The notes below the pieces were generated by a model that was not told where the DNA came from, did no database searches, and was given only the letters and a program-made list of their open reading frames with translations. A stretch of DNA of 38,944 nucleotides, taken from the NCBI RefSeq assembly GCF_000466965.1, contig NZ_BATB01000035.1:1-38944 (forward strand), in the 5' to 3' direction. Numbering within the stretch: the first letter of the stretch is position 1; every line of letters starts with the position of its first letter. Source of the stretch: Limimaricola cinnabarinus LL-001. Its GTDB lineage: Bacteria; Pseudomonadota; Alphaproteobacteria; Rhodobacterales; Rhodobacteraceae. Below, in pieces: positions 10,001 to 19,750 of the stretch. Both the position numbers and the translations under genes were made by a program.

Positions 10001-13000
10001 GGAACAGCTGGCCGAGGCCGATCTGCTGCCCGAGCGCGCGATCCACCTGTGGACCGTGACCGCCGCCAGAGAGGCGCAGGCGGCGCATCACCTGCAAGCG
10101 ATGCTCGATCGCGGCTATCACAGCATCATGCATCTGGCGCGCGGCTGGCACGCGGCGCAGGGCGACCGGCCGCTGCGGCTTCTGGCGGTGAGCAGCGAGG
10201 CCCATGCAGTGCAACCGAAGGACCGGCCCGATCCGGCCAAGGCGACGCTTGACGGACCGGCCATGGTGATCCCGCGCGAGCTGCCCGGCATCGGCCTGTC
10301 GCGGCTCGACCTCGCCGCGCCGCGCCGCGCCGACCGCGCCGCGCAAGTCGAGGCGGTTCTGGAAGAGGCGCTTTCGCCACCCGATCCCGCCCCCGTGGCG
10401 TGGCGCGACGGGGTGCGGCGTCAGCGCGGCGTGCGGCGCGCGTCACTTCCCACCGCGCCGGACATGCCGCTGCGCCGGGGCGGGCCGGTCCTGATCACCG
10501 GGGGTCTTGGCGGCATCGGCCTGACGCTGGCCGAAACCTTGATCCGCGACTGGGGCGCCGTGGTGGCGCTGGTCTCGCGCCGGGCTCTGCCGCCGCGTGC
10601 CGACTGGCCGGGCCTCGTCGCCGCCGGTGGCGAGGACGGGTCCCTGCCGGTGCTGCGCGCGTTGTTGCGGCTTGAGGCTTTGGGGGGCCGGGTCATGGTG
10701 CTGCGCGCCGATGTGACCGACCCTGACCGGATGCGCGATGCCGTCGCCGCCGCCGAGGCCGAACTCGGTCCGCTCAGCGGCGTGATCCATGCCGCCGGAC
10801 GGCTCGACGACGCGCCGGTGCTGGGCCGCGATCCGCGCGCCGCCGAGGCGGTGATCGCGCCCAAGCTGCGCGGCCTGATGGTGCTCGACGCGCTGTTTCC
10901 TGACGGGCGGCTCGATTGGATGGCGCTTTGCGCGTCAAGTTCGGGCTGGACCACCCCCGCGGGGCAGGCCGATTACGTCGCCGCCAACGCGGCGCTCGAC
11001 GCCTATGCATGGTCGCGCAAGGGCGGGGCCACGCGGGTGGTGGCGATCGACTGGGGCATCTGGTCGAACACCGGCATGGCGGCCTCGACGGAGGGCGACG
11101 AAGCCGAGGAAGCAGAGGGGCAGGGCACCGAGCTGTCGCTGCCGATGCTCGATCGACGCTCCCAAGACGGCGCTACCGACGAAGCGGCGCTCTTCACCGC
11201 CCGCTGGTCCCCCGACGGGCGCTGGTTTCTCGACCAGCACCGCACGCGGGCGGGCGATGCGCTGCTGCCCGGCACAGGCTATGCCGAGATGATGGCCGAG
11301 ATCGCCGGGCCGAACGGCTTCGTGCCGTTCACGCTGCACGATCTGCGTTTTCTCGCGCCGCTGCATACCCCCGATGGCGGCACGACCCGTGTGCGGGCGC
11401 GGCTGGGGTCGGGTACGCCCTTCGGTCCGGTGGAGATCGAAGCCGCGCCGCCGGGCGCGGGTTTCGCGCCTGTCTCGACCTGTCGCCTCGGCTCCGCCCC
11501 CTTGGCGGCCCCGCCATTCGACCCGCAAGGCCTCATGGCCCGGCTGCCAGCGCCTGTGCCGCTGGTGTTGCCGCAGGCCGCGCATCTCGATTTCGGTGCG
11601 CAATGGCAGGTGACCGGCGAAAGCGACAGGGGGCGGGTGAGGGTCTGGCTCGGCTGCGCCTGCCCGCCGGCGCGCAGGGCGGCCTTGTGCTGCATCCCGG
11701 GTTACTCGACATCGCCACGGGCTGGGCCATCGGCTTGATCGAGGGATACGACCCGGTCCACCTGTGGGTGCCCGCAGGCTATGCGGAGCTGCGGATTCAT
11801 GCGCCTCTGCCCTCCGAGATCCTGAGCCATGCGCGGCTCGTGCGGCAGCAGAAAGGGGTCGCTTGGTTCGATCTGGTACTCTGCTCGCCCAAGGGTCAAA
11901 TCTGTGTCGAGGTCTCGGGTTTCGAGCTGCGCCTCCTGCCGCAGGGTATGGCGTTCGGCGCGCCCCCGCGCGGGACCGGGCAGGAGGGCCCGCCCGCCAC
12001 CGCGCAACAGGCACTGCTCCGGGAGACGCGCCGTCACGCATTCGCCGTACTGAGGGTGGGGCCGCCTTTCTCGCCGCGATGGGGGCGGGCCTGCCGCAGG
12101 TCGCGATGACGGCGCAGCCGCTGCCCGACCTGATTGCCGCGGCCGCCGCGATCCGCCCCGCCGCCCCGGTGGAAGCGACGCCCGCGGCCCCCGCCGAAGG
12201 GTTCGAGACCGCGACAGAGGCCTGGCTTGCCGGGCAATGGACCGCGCTGCTCGGTGTCGAAGGGGTCGGACCCGACGACAGCTTCTTCGATCTCGGGGGG
12301 CATTCGCTGATCGCGTTGCGGCTCTTCGCGGCGATCCGTCGCGAAACCGGCACGGCGCTGCCGATCTCGGTCCTGTTCGAACGGCCGACGATCCGCAGCC
12401 TCGCGGCGCGGCTAGACGCGAACCCCCCCGCAGGGGGCTCCGCGCCGCCGCCGAAGACGCCCTCCGAGCAGAACGCGCCCCATCTCGGTTCCACCGGTGA
12501 CGAACCGGTGCATCTCGTGCCACTAAGCGTCGGGGGCGCGGCGACGCCGCTCTTCATCGCGGCGGGCATGTTCGGCAATGTCATGAACCTGCGCCATCTG
12601 GCCGGGCATCTCGGCCGCGACCGGCCGGTCTGGGGGCTTCAGGCGCGGGGGCTGGCGGGTGGCGCGGCGCCGCACCAAGGCTTCGAGGAGGCCGCGCGCG
12701 ATAATCTCGCCGAGATGCGCCGCGTGCATCCGGGCGGGCCCTGGATGCTCGCGGGGTATTCCGGCGGCGGGCTCATCGCACTCGAAATGGCGCGGCAGCT
12801 CACGCAGGCCGGGGAGAAGGTGGCGAACCTGATGCTGCTCGACACGCCGCTGCCGGTGCGTCCGGCGCTGACCCGGCGCGACCGGCTGGCGATACAGGCG
12901 ATCGAGTTGCGCCGGGCCGGGCCGGGCTATCCGCTGCTCTGGCTCAAGCGGCGGCTGCGCTGGGAGATCGACCGCCGCCGCTATGGCCGCGCCGCGGCGC

Positions 13001-13347
13001 AGCCGACGGCGAACCCGGTGGACATCGTGATGGAAACCGCCTTCTACACGGCCTGCGCCACTTATGACCTGCGCCGCTGGTCAGGGCCGATGACGCTGTT
13101 CCGCCCGCCCCTCGAAGGGCGCTGGCGCCTTGCGAGCGGGCGGCTTGTCAATGAGGATCGGCATTACGTGTTCGAGGACAATGGCTGGCGCGCTTGGGCT
13201 CCTGCCATGGAGGTGGTCGAGGTGCCGGGCGATCACATCAGCATGGTGGAAAACCTCGAGGCCGAGACGCTGGCGGCGCGGATGCTGGCCCGGATCGAGG
13301 CGTTCGAAGCCGGGGTCGGGACGACGGAACTTCATGCCGCGGAGTGA
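7029..13347 (+). CDS. Type I polyketide synthase, KS-AT-KR-DH-carrier-TE (two frame breaks)
   Basis: A single-module synthase of about 2106 residues once two one-base losses (near 11640 and between 12016 and 12045) are restored. Ketosynthase: Cys183 in TACSTS, His319 in CHGTG and His359 in GIGHTD, with canonical spacing. Acyltransferase: FPGGGAQQPGMG, then GHSMGE with Ser629. The small residue after Ser favours malonyl over methylmalonyl, but the usual HAFH box reads VAAH. Ketoreductase: GGLGGIG near 1158 and Tyr1316. Dehydratase: His1404 before LLPGTGY, with its second half (HPGLLDIATG) after the first break. Carrier: LGGHSL, serine codon 12304-12306. Thioesterase: GYSGGG and a GDH histidine. 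KR precedes DH, which is not the usual order, and there is no enoylreductase. ATG 7029 follows a GGGGGCG ribosome-binding region. It could act once or iteratively. Confidence 0.9.
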
Positions 13348-13353
13348 ACACGC

Positions 13354-14334
13354 ATGAGCAGCCTGCTGACGGTGATCCTGAACTGGCGCACGCCGGAGAT
13401 GACGCTGCGCGCCACCCAAAGCGCCCTCGCGGCGATGCAGGGCATCGAGGGCGGCATCGTGGTCGTCGACAATGATTCCGGCGACGGCTCGGAGGCGATG
13501 CTGCGCGCGGCGGTGAAGGCGCAGGGCTGGGCGCCGCGCGTGCGGGTGATGCAGTCGGGGCACAATGGTGGCTTTGGCGCAGGCAACAACGTGGGCATCC
13601 GGGCCGGACTGCCGGGCGGCGGGCGCGCGGATTTCGTCTATGTTTTGAACTCCGACGCTTTTCCGGCACGGACCGCGATCACGGCCCTTCTGGCGCATAT
13701 GCAGGCGCATCCCGCCGCCGGTCTCGCCGGAAGCCTGATCGAGGATCTCGACGGGACGGAGCATATGGCGGCCTTCCGGTTTCCATCGCTTCTCTCCGAG
13801 ATCGAGGGGCCGATGCGTTTTGGTCCGGTGACGCGGCTGCTGTCGGACCACAGCGTCTGGATGGAGACGCCGGAGCGGACGGGACCGGTCGATTGGGTGA
13901 TCGGGGCGAGCCTGATGATCCGAGGCGAACTGCTCGACGCGATCGGCGGCTTCGACGAGACCTTCTTTCTCTATTTCGAGGAAACAGACCTGTGCCGCCG
14001 CGCCCGGCAGGCCGGGTCCGAGACGCATTTCGTGCGGGAGAGCGTGGTGCAGCACATTGGTTCGGTCTCGACCGGCATGGGCGAATGGCGCCGCGTGCCC
14101 GATTACTGGTACGCCTCGCGCCGCCACTACTTCCGCAAGCATTACGGCGCGCTGGGTGCTGCCACGGCGACGGCGCTGCATATGGGGGCGGGCGGGCTGC
14201 ACCGGCTGCGCTGCCTCGTCATGCGCCGCGCGCCGGGCGATCCGCCGCGCTTTCTGCGCGACATGGCGCGCTTTGAGCTGCGCCAGTACCGGCCATCACG
14301 CCTGGCGCGCCGCCCCAAGGGCCACACGGCATGA
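13354..14334 (+). CDS. Glycosyltransferase family 2 (rhamnosyltransferase-like)
   Basis: A 326-residue GT2 enzyme of the WbbL/rhamnosyltransferase-like group. Visible features are the opening strand VILNWRTPEMT, the nucleotide-binding VVDNDS, NGGFGAGNN, the metal-binding LNSDAF near residue 97, and the downstream motif FDETFFLYFEETDLCRR that carries the acidic acceptor-side residues. It begins seven bases after the PKS stop, and its stop overlaps the NRPS start by four bases (ATGA). Being locked between the two assembly-line genes is the strongest contextual hint that the PKS/NRPS product and the glycan belong to one pathway. The exact donor sugar is unknown. Confidence 0.88.
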   Translation: MSSLLTVILNWRTPEMTLRATQSALAAMQGIEGGIVVVDNDSGDGSEAMLRAAVKAQGWAPRVRVMQSGHNGGFGAGNNVGIRAGLPGGGRADFVYVLNSDAFPARTAITALLAHMQAHPAAGLAGSLIEDLDGTEHMAAFRFPSLLSEIEGPMRFGPVTRLLSDHSVWMETPERTGPVDWVIGASLMIRGELLDAIGGFDETFFLYFEETDLCRRARQAGSETHFVRESVVQHIGSVSTGMGEWRRVPDYWYASRRHYFRKHYGALGAATATALHMGAGGLHRLRCLVMRRAPGDPPRFLRDMARFELRQYRPSRLARRPKGHTA

Positions 14335-17300
14335 GCGTGACGCTCGCCTTGATCGGCGACAGCGCCCTGACGCTCGAGACGGCGCGCATGGCGCAGGAGG
14401 CGGGGCTGCGGTTGTCGCTGGTCGTCACCCGCTTTGCCCCGTTGCGCGCGCTTGCCGCCGAACAGGGCATCGCGCTACTCGAACCCGAACAGCTGTCTGA
14501 ACGGCTGTCCGACCTGCCCGGTGGGATCGACTGGCTCGTCAGCGCGGGCAATCTCGACCTGCTGCCCGCCGACCTGCTGGGGCGGTTCACGCGCGGGGCA
14601 ATCAACTTCCACGACGGACCGCTGCCCGACCGGGCGGGGCGCAACGCGCCGGTCTGGGCGCTGCTCGACGGGGCGCGCCGGCATGCCGTGACATGGCATC
14701 TGATGACGCCCGAGGTCGATGCGGGCGACATTCTCGTGCAGCGCGGGTTCGACATTCCGCCGGAGACGACCGCGCATGGCCTCAACGCGCTGTGCTTCGC
14801 CGCCGCGATCGACAGCCTGCCCGACCTGTTCGAGCAACTCCGAAGCGGGCTGCGCCGCCGTCCGCAGACGGGTGGGCCCGGACGATGCCACTTCGCCGCC
14901 GACCGGCCACCGGCAGATGCGCTGATCGACGGGCGCGGAACGATGGCGGCGGCCTTGCGGCTGGTGCGCGCGCTTGATCACGGGGCGCATCCCAACCCGA
15001 TGTGCTGCCCCAAGATCGCAGGCCCGCGCGGCCCCGTGCTGGTGACACGGGCCGACGCGCTGGAGGCGGCTCGGGTGTCCGAGATGTCCTCCGAGCCGCC
15101 GGGCACGTTGCGGGCGGTGTCACCCCAGGCCATCGACCTGGTATTCGAGGATGGGGTGTTGCGCCTGTCCGGCCTGCGCCGTCCCGATGGTTCGGCCTGC
15201 CCGCAGGAGGTTCTGCCCACGGCCGGAGAGCGGCTGCCAGAGACCGGCACGGCCGACGCTCTGACGCGGCGCATGGCGCAGACGGCGCGCGCCGAGCCCG
15301 CTTGGCGATCCCGGCTCGAGACACTGCGGCCGGTTCGGCTCGTGGGGCTGACCGGCGGGACCGGGCCGCAAGGCGGCGGGCCTGACGGCCCAGGCGACAG
15401 CCGCGCACTCAGGCCCGGATACGCGCCCGAACGCCGCATCGCCGCATGGGCGCTTCTGGCGGCGCGTCTGGCGGGTGGCGCGACAGATATCGCCCTCATG
15501 TTGCCGCGCGAGGCCGAACCCGCGGCCGGGCATCTGTCGGATTGGGTGCCGCTGCGCGTGGAAACTGATCCGCAAGAGGATCTGGCGGCGCTGGCGACCC
15601 GGATCGGCGCGCGTTGCGCAAAGCTGCGGGAGCAGGGCGGTTTTGCCGCCGATCTGCCCGCCCGGCTGGGGACCGCACCCCCCGCGATGCCTGCCTTGGC
15701 GCTGGGGTCCGCCTGTCCCCAAGGGGCCATGATCGCGCTCGACCCCGAGGCCGGACGGCTCATCGCCGCGCCTACGGGGCTGATGCCCGGCGCACTCGAT
15801 CTTCTGGCGGAGCGTCTCGACGCCCTCCTTGAGGCCGATGCGGCGCGGCCCGGCACGGCCCTGTCGGACCTTCCCGCGCTCGGCGCCGCCGAGCGGCATC
15901 TCGTGGTCGAAGCGTGGAACGCCACGGACGGCCCGACCCCCGAGGGCACCATCGACGCCGCCATCTCGCACCGAGCCGTGCGCGACCCCGACGCCACCGC
16001 CCTGATCTGGGGCGAAGAGCGCCTGAGCCATGCCGAACTTGACGCCCGTGCCAACCGCATGGCGCGGGTGCTGTGCGAAATGGGTGTCGGACCGGGTCAG
16101 CGCGTGGGCCTGCATCTGCGCCGCTCGGCGGGCATGATGGTCGCGGCCCTCGCGGTGCTCAAGGCCGGCGCGGCCTATGTGCCGCTCGACCCGTCCTATC
16201 CACCGGAACGGCTGGCGCTCTATCTCGAAGACAGCGGCGCAAGCCTCGTAATCAGCGACGGTGGGGGACCGGCGGGGGACGCACCTGTGATGCGGCTGGA
16301 CGATCCGCGCATCGCCCGCGCATCGCCTGCGCCTCTCGCCCCGCGCGCCGCGCCAGAGGATCTGGCCTATCTGATCTTCACCTCGGGCTCGACCGGCCGC
16401 CCCAAGGGGGTGATGATCGAGCATCGTCACGTGATGAACTTCTTCGCGGCGATGGATGCACGGGTGCCGCATGCCCCCGGCGACGTGCTGCTGGCGGTAA
16501 CGTCGATCTCCTTCGACATCTCGGCGCTCGAGCTGTTCTGGACCCTGTCGCGCGGGCTGACGGTGGTGATCCAGGGCGAGGCCGAGCGCCTGCTCACCTC
16601 CGCAGGCGCGCAGGCAACCGAGGCGGGCCCCGCGCTCAGCCTGTTCTACTGGGGTTGCGAGGACAGCGACATGGGCGATTATGGGCTGCTGACGGAGGGC
16701 GCGCGCTTTGCCGATGCGCATGGCTTCGAAGCGGTCTGGATGCCCGAGCGGCATTTCCACGGCTTCGGCGCGGCCTATCCCAACCCGGCCGTGACCGGGG
16801 CCGCCATCGCCGCCGTCACCTCGCGCGTGGCGATCCGGGCGGGAAGCTGCGTCGCGCCGCTGCATCATCCGGCGCGCATTGCCGAAGATTGGGCCGTGGT
16901 CGACCGGCTATCGGGCGGACGCGCGGGGCTGGCGATGGCAGCGGGCTGGCAGCCGGACGATTTCGTGCTGCGCCCCGAAAACGCGCCGCCCGACAACCGC
17001 GCCGCGCTGCGCGACGGCATCGACGCGGTGCGCAGGCTCTGGCGTGGCGAGGCCGTGGCGTTCCCGCGCACCGATGGCAGCCTGCAGCAGGTGATGACAC
17101 GGCCCCGCCCGGTGAGCGCGGAGCTGCCATTATGGCTCACCGTCGCGGGCAATCCCGAGAGCTGGCGCGAGGCGGGGCGCATCGGGGCCAACGTGCTGAC
17201 CCATCTTCTGGGGCAAAGCATCGAGGATCTGCGCGCCCGCATCGCCGGTTGGCGCGCGGCGCTGGTCGAGGCGGGGCACGATCCGGCGGCGTTCCGGGTG

Positions 17301-19676
17301 ACGGTGATGCTGCACGCCTATCTCGACGAGAGCCGCGAGGTCGCGCGCAAGATCGCACGCGGGCCAATGAAGGCTTATCTGCGCTCCGCCGCCGGCCTCA
17401 TCGCCGATCACGCGGCGACCTTTCCCGCGCTCGGGCGCGACGCCGAGGGGGCGGTCGACCCCGACGCGCTGACCCCCGAGGAGATGGAGGCGGTGCTCGA
17501 TCACGCCTTCGAACGTTACTTCGAGGCGCAGGGCCTGTTCGGCACGATCGACGACGGCGCGGCGCGGCTGGCGGAATTGCGCGCGGCGGGGGCTGACGAG
17601 ATCGCCTGCCTCATCGATTTCGGCATCGCACCCGAGGGCGTGCTGGCGGGGTTGCCGCGCTTGGCGGCGCTGGTTGATGCGCTGCCGGTCGCCCCCGCCG
17701 CCCCCGCCGCGGATGACGCCTCGATCGCGGCGCAGATCCGGCGCCACGGCGTGACGCATCTGCAATGCACCCCCTCAATGGCGCGGATGCTGGTGGCCGA
17801 TGAGGTCAGCCGCAAGGCGCTGGGCGGGCTGTCGCGGCTCATGCTGGGCGGAGAGGCTTTGCCTGCCGCGCTGGCCGAGGATCTGCGCGCCGCCGGTGTC
17901 GGCCATCTCGAGAACATGTACGGCCCGACCGAGACCACGATCTGGTCGACCACCCGGACGGTGACGTCTCACACCCCGGCGTCGGTGATCGGCACGCCGA
18001 TCCTCAACACCCGCACCTATGTGCTGGACAATGCGATGACGCCGCTTCCGGTGGGGGCCGAGGGCGAGCTGTGGATCGGCGGGGCAGGGGTGGCGCGCGG
18101 CTACTGGGCGCGGCCAGAGATGACGGCTGAGCGGTTTCTCCCCGATCCGTTCCGACAAGGCGACCGGATCTACCGCACCGGCGATCTCGCACGCTGGCGT
18201 GCGGATGGCATGCTCGAATATATCGGTCGCGCCGACGGGCAGGTGAAGCTGCGCGGCCACCGGATCGAGCTGGGCGAGATCGAAGCGGCGCTCGACGCGG
18301 TGTCGGGCCTCGGGCCTTGCGTGGTCACGCGGCGTGAGGACAGCCCCGGCGACGCGCGACTCGTGGCCTATCTCGAAACCGAAGCCCCGATCGACGAGGC
18401 GGCGCTGCGCGCGGCGCTGTCGGCGCGGCTGCCCGCGATCATGGTGCCCGCCCGGATCGTCGCGTTGTCGCGCTTTCCGCTGACCCCCAACCGCAAGACC
18501 GACCGCGCGGCGATGCCGCCGCCACCTGCGCGGCGCGGCGCGTCGGTCATGGCCCCGCGTGCGGAACCCGCTCCGGCGGCCCCCGTGGTTCCCGCCGGGG
18601 CTAGGGCCGGGGCCGGGACTGTGGCACCGGCCATCGTGGCGATCTGGCGCGAGCTTCTGGGTGCGCGGGAAATCGGTCCGGATGACAGCTTCTTCGATCT
18701 CGGCGGACACTCGCTCCTCGCGGTGCGCGCCCATCGCGAGATCCGCGACCGGCTCGGCGTCGCCGGGCTGCAGATCGCGGACATCTTCGGTTTGCCGCGC
18801 CTGTCCGACCTTGCGGCGCGGATCGAGGCCGAACTAAGACCGGAATCGGCGTCGGGGCCAGCCCCCATAGTGCCGCCCGCCGCCGCCGGGCCGCGCGACG
18901 AGATCATGGCACGCCGACGCGCCTGCGGGCCCGGCGCGGTGGCCATGTCTGAGATATCGGCCCGGATCGAGGCGCTGTGCGGGCCGGGCGTGGCGGTCTG
19001 CGCGGTGCCGATGGGGCAGGGCGGGCCGCTCGCAGCGGCAGAGCGCCCGGCCATGGCGCGCGCCGTCCCCGCGCGCCGCGCCGAGTTCGCCGCCGGGCGC
19101 GAGGCGGCGCGCAGGGCGATGCGCAGGCTGGGCCTGCCTGCCTGCGCCATCCCCATGCGGCCCGACCGCTCACCCCTCTGGCCCCACGGGCTCTCCGGCA
19201 GCATCAGCCATGACGCGACCCTCGCCGTCGCGGCGGTACGCCGCGGCGGCAGGGCGCTCGGCATCGACATCGCGTCCGCGACACCGCTCGAGTCCGCGAT
19301 CTGGGACGAGATCGCCGATGCGGATGAGATTGGCCAGCCTGTGCCGGGGTTCGATCAGGGCCGTGTCGCCGGGCTGGTTTTTGCCGCCAAGGAGGCCGCC
19401 TACAAGGCGCAGTTTCCGGCGACGGGCCGCGTGCTGGGGTTCGACGCCATGCGGATCGAAATTGCCGGGAACGACATCGCGGCGCGGTTGCGGCAGACCG
19501 TCGGGCCCTATGCAGTGGGCACTGTGCTGCGTGGACGCTGGGCCGTTATCGGCGCGCGTCTTGTCGTGGCGATCGACGCGCCGGACGTCCCTTGCGCCAC
19601 CGGTCCCGGTTTCAAGCCGCGCAACACTGAGTTGCCTGCCTCGACCGGCATGGTCAGCCGGTCCGGGATGCGCTAG
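14331..19676 (+). CDS. NRPS: formyltransferase / truncated C / A domain with inserted LLM / PCP / PPTase
   Basis: A 1781-residue multidomain enzyme in one frame. Residues about 1-310 resemble methionyl-tRNA formyltransferase, with Asn92, His94 and Asp130 at the same spacing as the E. coli N106-H108-D144 triad. About 360-540 look like the C-terminal half of a condensation domain and show no HHxxxDG. The adenylation domain (about 540-1395) keeps TSGSTGRPKG, YGPTETT, YRTGDL and the catalytic Lys1389. It is interrupted between motifs A4 and A5 by a luciferase-like monooxygenase domain (about 768-1116; MPERHFHGFG), as in the MupA/Atu3671 (TIGR04020) type. The pocket residues read D-I-L-Q-M-G-M-I-W-K, close to the glycine code DILQLGLIWK. 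The carrier serine is Ser1461. The C-terminal 190 residues or so form an EntD/Sfp-like phosphopantetheinyl transferase (GSISHD, GIDI, AAKEAAYK). Its start overlaps the upstream stop. Confidence 0.92.
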   Translation: MSVTLALIGDSALTLETARMAQEAGLRLSLVVTRFAPLRALAAEQGIALLEPEQLSERLSDLPGGIDWLVSAGNLDLLPADLLGRFTRGAINFHDGPLPDRAGRNAPVWALLDGARRHAVTWHLMTPEVDAGDILVQRGFDIPPETTAHGLNALCFAAAIDSLPDLFEQLRSGLRRRPQTGGPGRCHFAADRPPADALIDGRGTMAAALRLVRALDHGAHPNPMCCPKIAGPRGPVLVTRADALEAARVSEMSSEPPGTLRAVSPQAIDLVFEDGVLRLSGLRRPDGSACPQEVLPTAGERLPETGTADALTRRMAQTARAEPAWRSRLETLRPVRLVGLTGGTGPQGGGPDGPGDSRALRPGYAPERRIAAWALLAARLAGGATDIALMLPREAEPAAGHLSDWVPLRVETDPQEDLAALATRIGARCAKLREQGGFAADLPARLGTAPPAMPALALGSACPQGAMIALDPEAGRLIAAPTGLMPGALDLLAERLDALLEADAARPGTALSDLPALGAAERHLVVEAWNATDGPTPEGTIDAAISHRAVRDPDATALIWGEERLSHAELDARANRMARVLCEMGVGPGQRVGLHLRRSAGMMVAALAVLKAGAAYVPLDPSYPPERLALYLEDSGASLVISDGGGPAGDAPVMRLDDPRIARASPAPLAPRAAPEDLAYLIFTSGSTGRPKGVMIEHRHVMNFFAAMDARVPHAPGDVLLAVTSISFDISALELFWTLSRGLTVVIQGEAERLLTSAGAQATEAGPALSLFYWGCEDSDMGDYGLLTEGARFADAHGFEAVWMPERHFHGFGAAYPNPAVTGAAIAAVTSRVAIRAGSCVAPLHHPARIAEDWAVVDRLSGGRAGLAMAAGWQPDDFVLRPENAPPDNRAALRDGIDAVRRLWRGEAVAFPRTDGSLQQVMTRPRPVSAELPLWLTVAGNPESWREAGRIGANVLTHLLGQSIEDLRARIAGWRAALVEAGHDPAAFRVTVMLHAYLDESREVARKIARGPMKAYLRSAAGLIADHAATFPALGRDAEGAVDPDALTPEEMEAVLDHAFERYFEAQGLFGTIDDGAARLAELRAAGADEIACLIDFGIAPEGVLAGLPRLAALVDALPVAPAAPAADDASIAAQIRRHGVTHLQCTPSMARMLVADEVSRKALGGLSRLMLGGEALPAALAEDLRAAGVGHLENMYGPTETTIWSTTRTVTSHTPASVIGTPILNTRTYVLDNAMTPLPVGAEGELWIGGAGVARGYWARPEMTAERFLPDPFRQGDRIYRTGDLARWRADGMLEYIGRADGQVKLRGHRIELGEIEAALDAVSGLGPCVVTRREDSPGDARLVAYLETEAPIDEAALRAALSARLPAIMVPARIVALSRFPLTPNRKTDRAAMPPPPARRGASVMAPRAEPAPAAPVVPAGARAGAGTVAPAIVAIWRELLGAREIGPDDSFFDLGGHSLLAVRAHREIRDRLGVAGLQIADIFGLPRLSDLAARIEAELRPESASGPAPIVPPAAAGPRDEIMARRRACGPGAVAMSEISARIEALCGPGVAVCAVPMGQGGPLAAAERPAMARAVPARRAEFAAGREAARRAMRRLGLPACAIPMRPDRSPLWPHGLSGSISHDATLAVAAVRRGGRALGIDIASATPLESAIWDEIADADEIGQPVPGFDQGRVAGLVFAAKEAAYKAQFPATGRVLGFDAMRIEIAGNDIAARLRQTVGPYAVGTVLRGRWAVIGARLVVAIDAPDVPCATGPGFKPRNTELPASTGMVSRSGMR

Positions 19677-19750
19677 ATTATGGCGTGGGTGTGGCGGCGA
19701 TGGGACCGGCGCGGATGGCGGCGGCCACTGGCGCGCAACGGGAGTCGTTG

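Noticed and set aside
11600-12060. Programmed frameshifting in the PKS
   Set aside because: Two separate breaks, no slippery heptamer with a clear downstream structure, and the same one-base-loss pattern in unrelated housekeeping genes make sequencing deletions far more likely.
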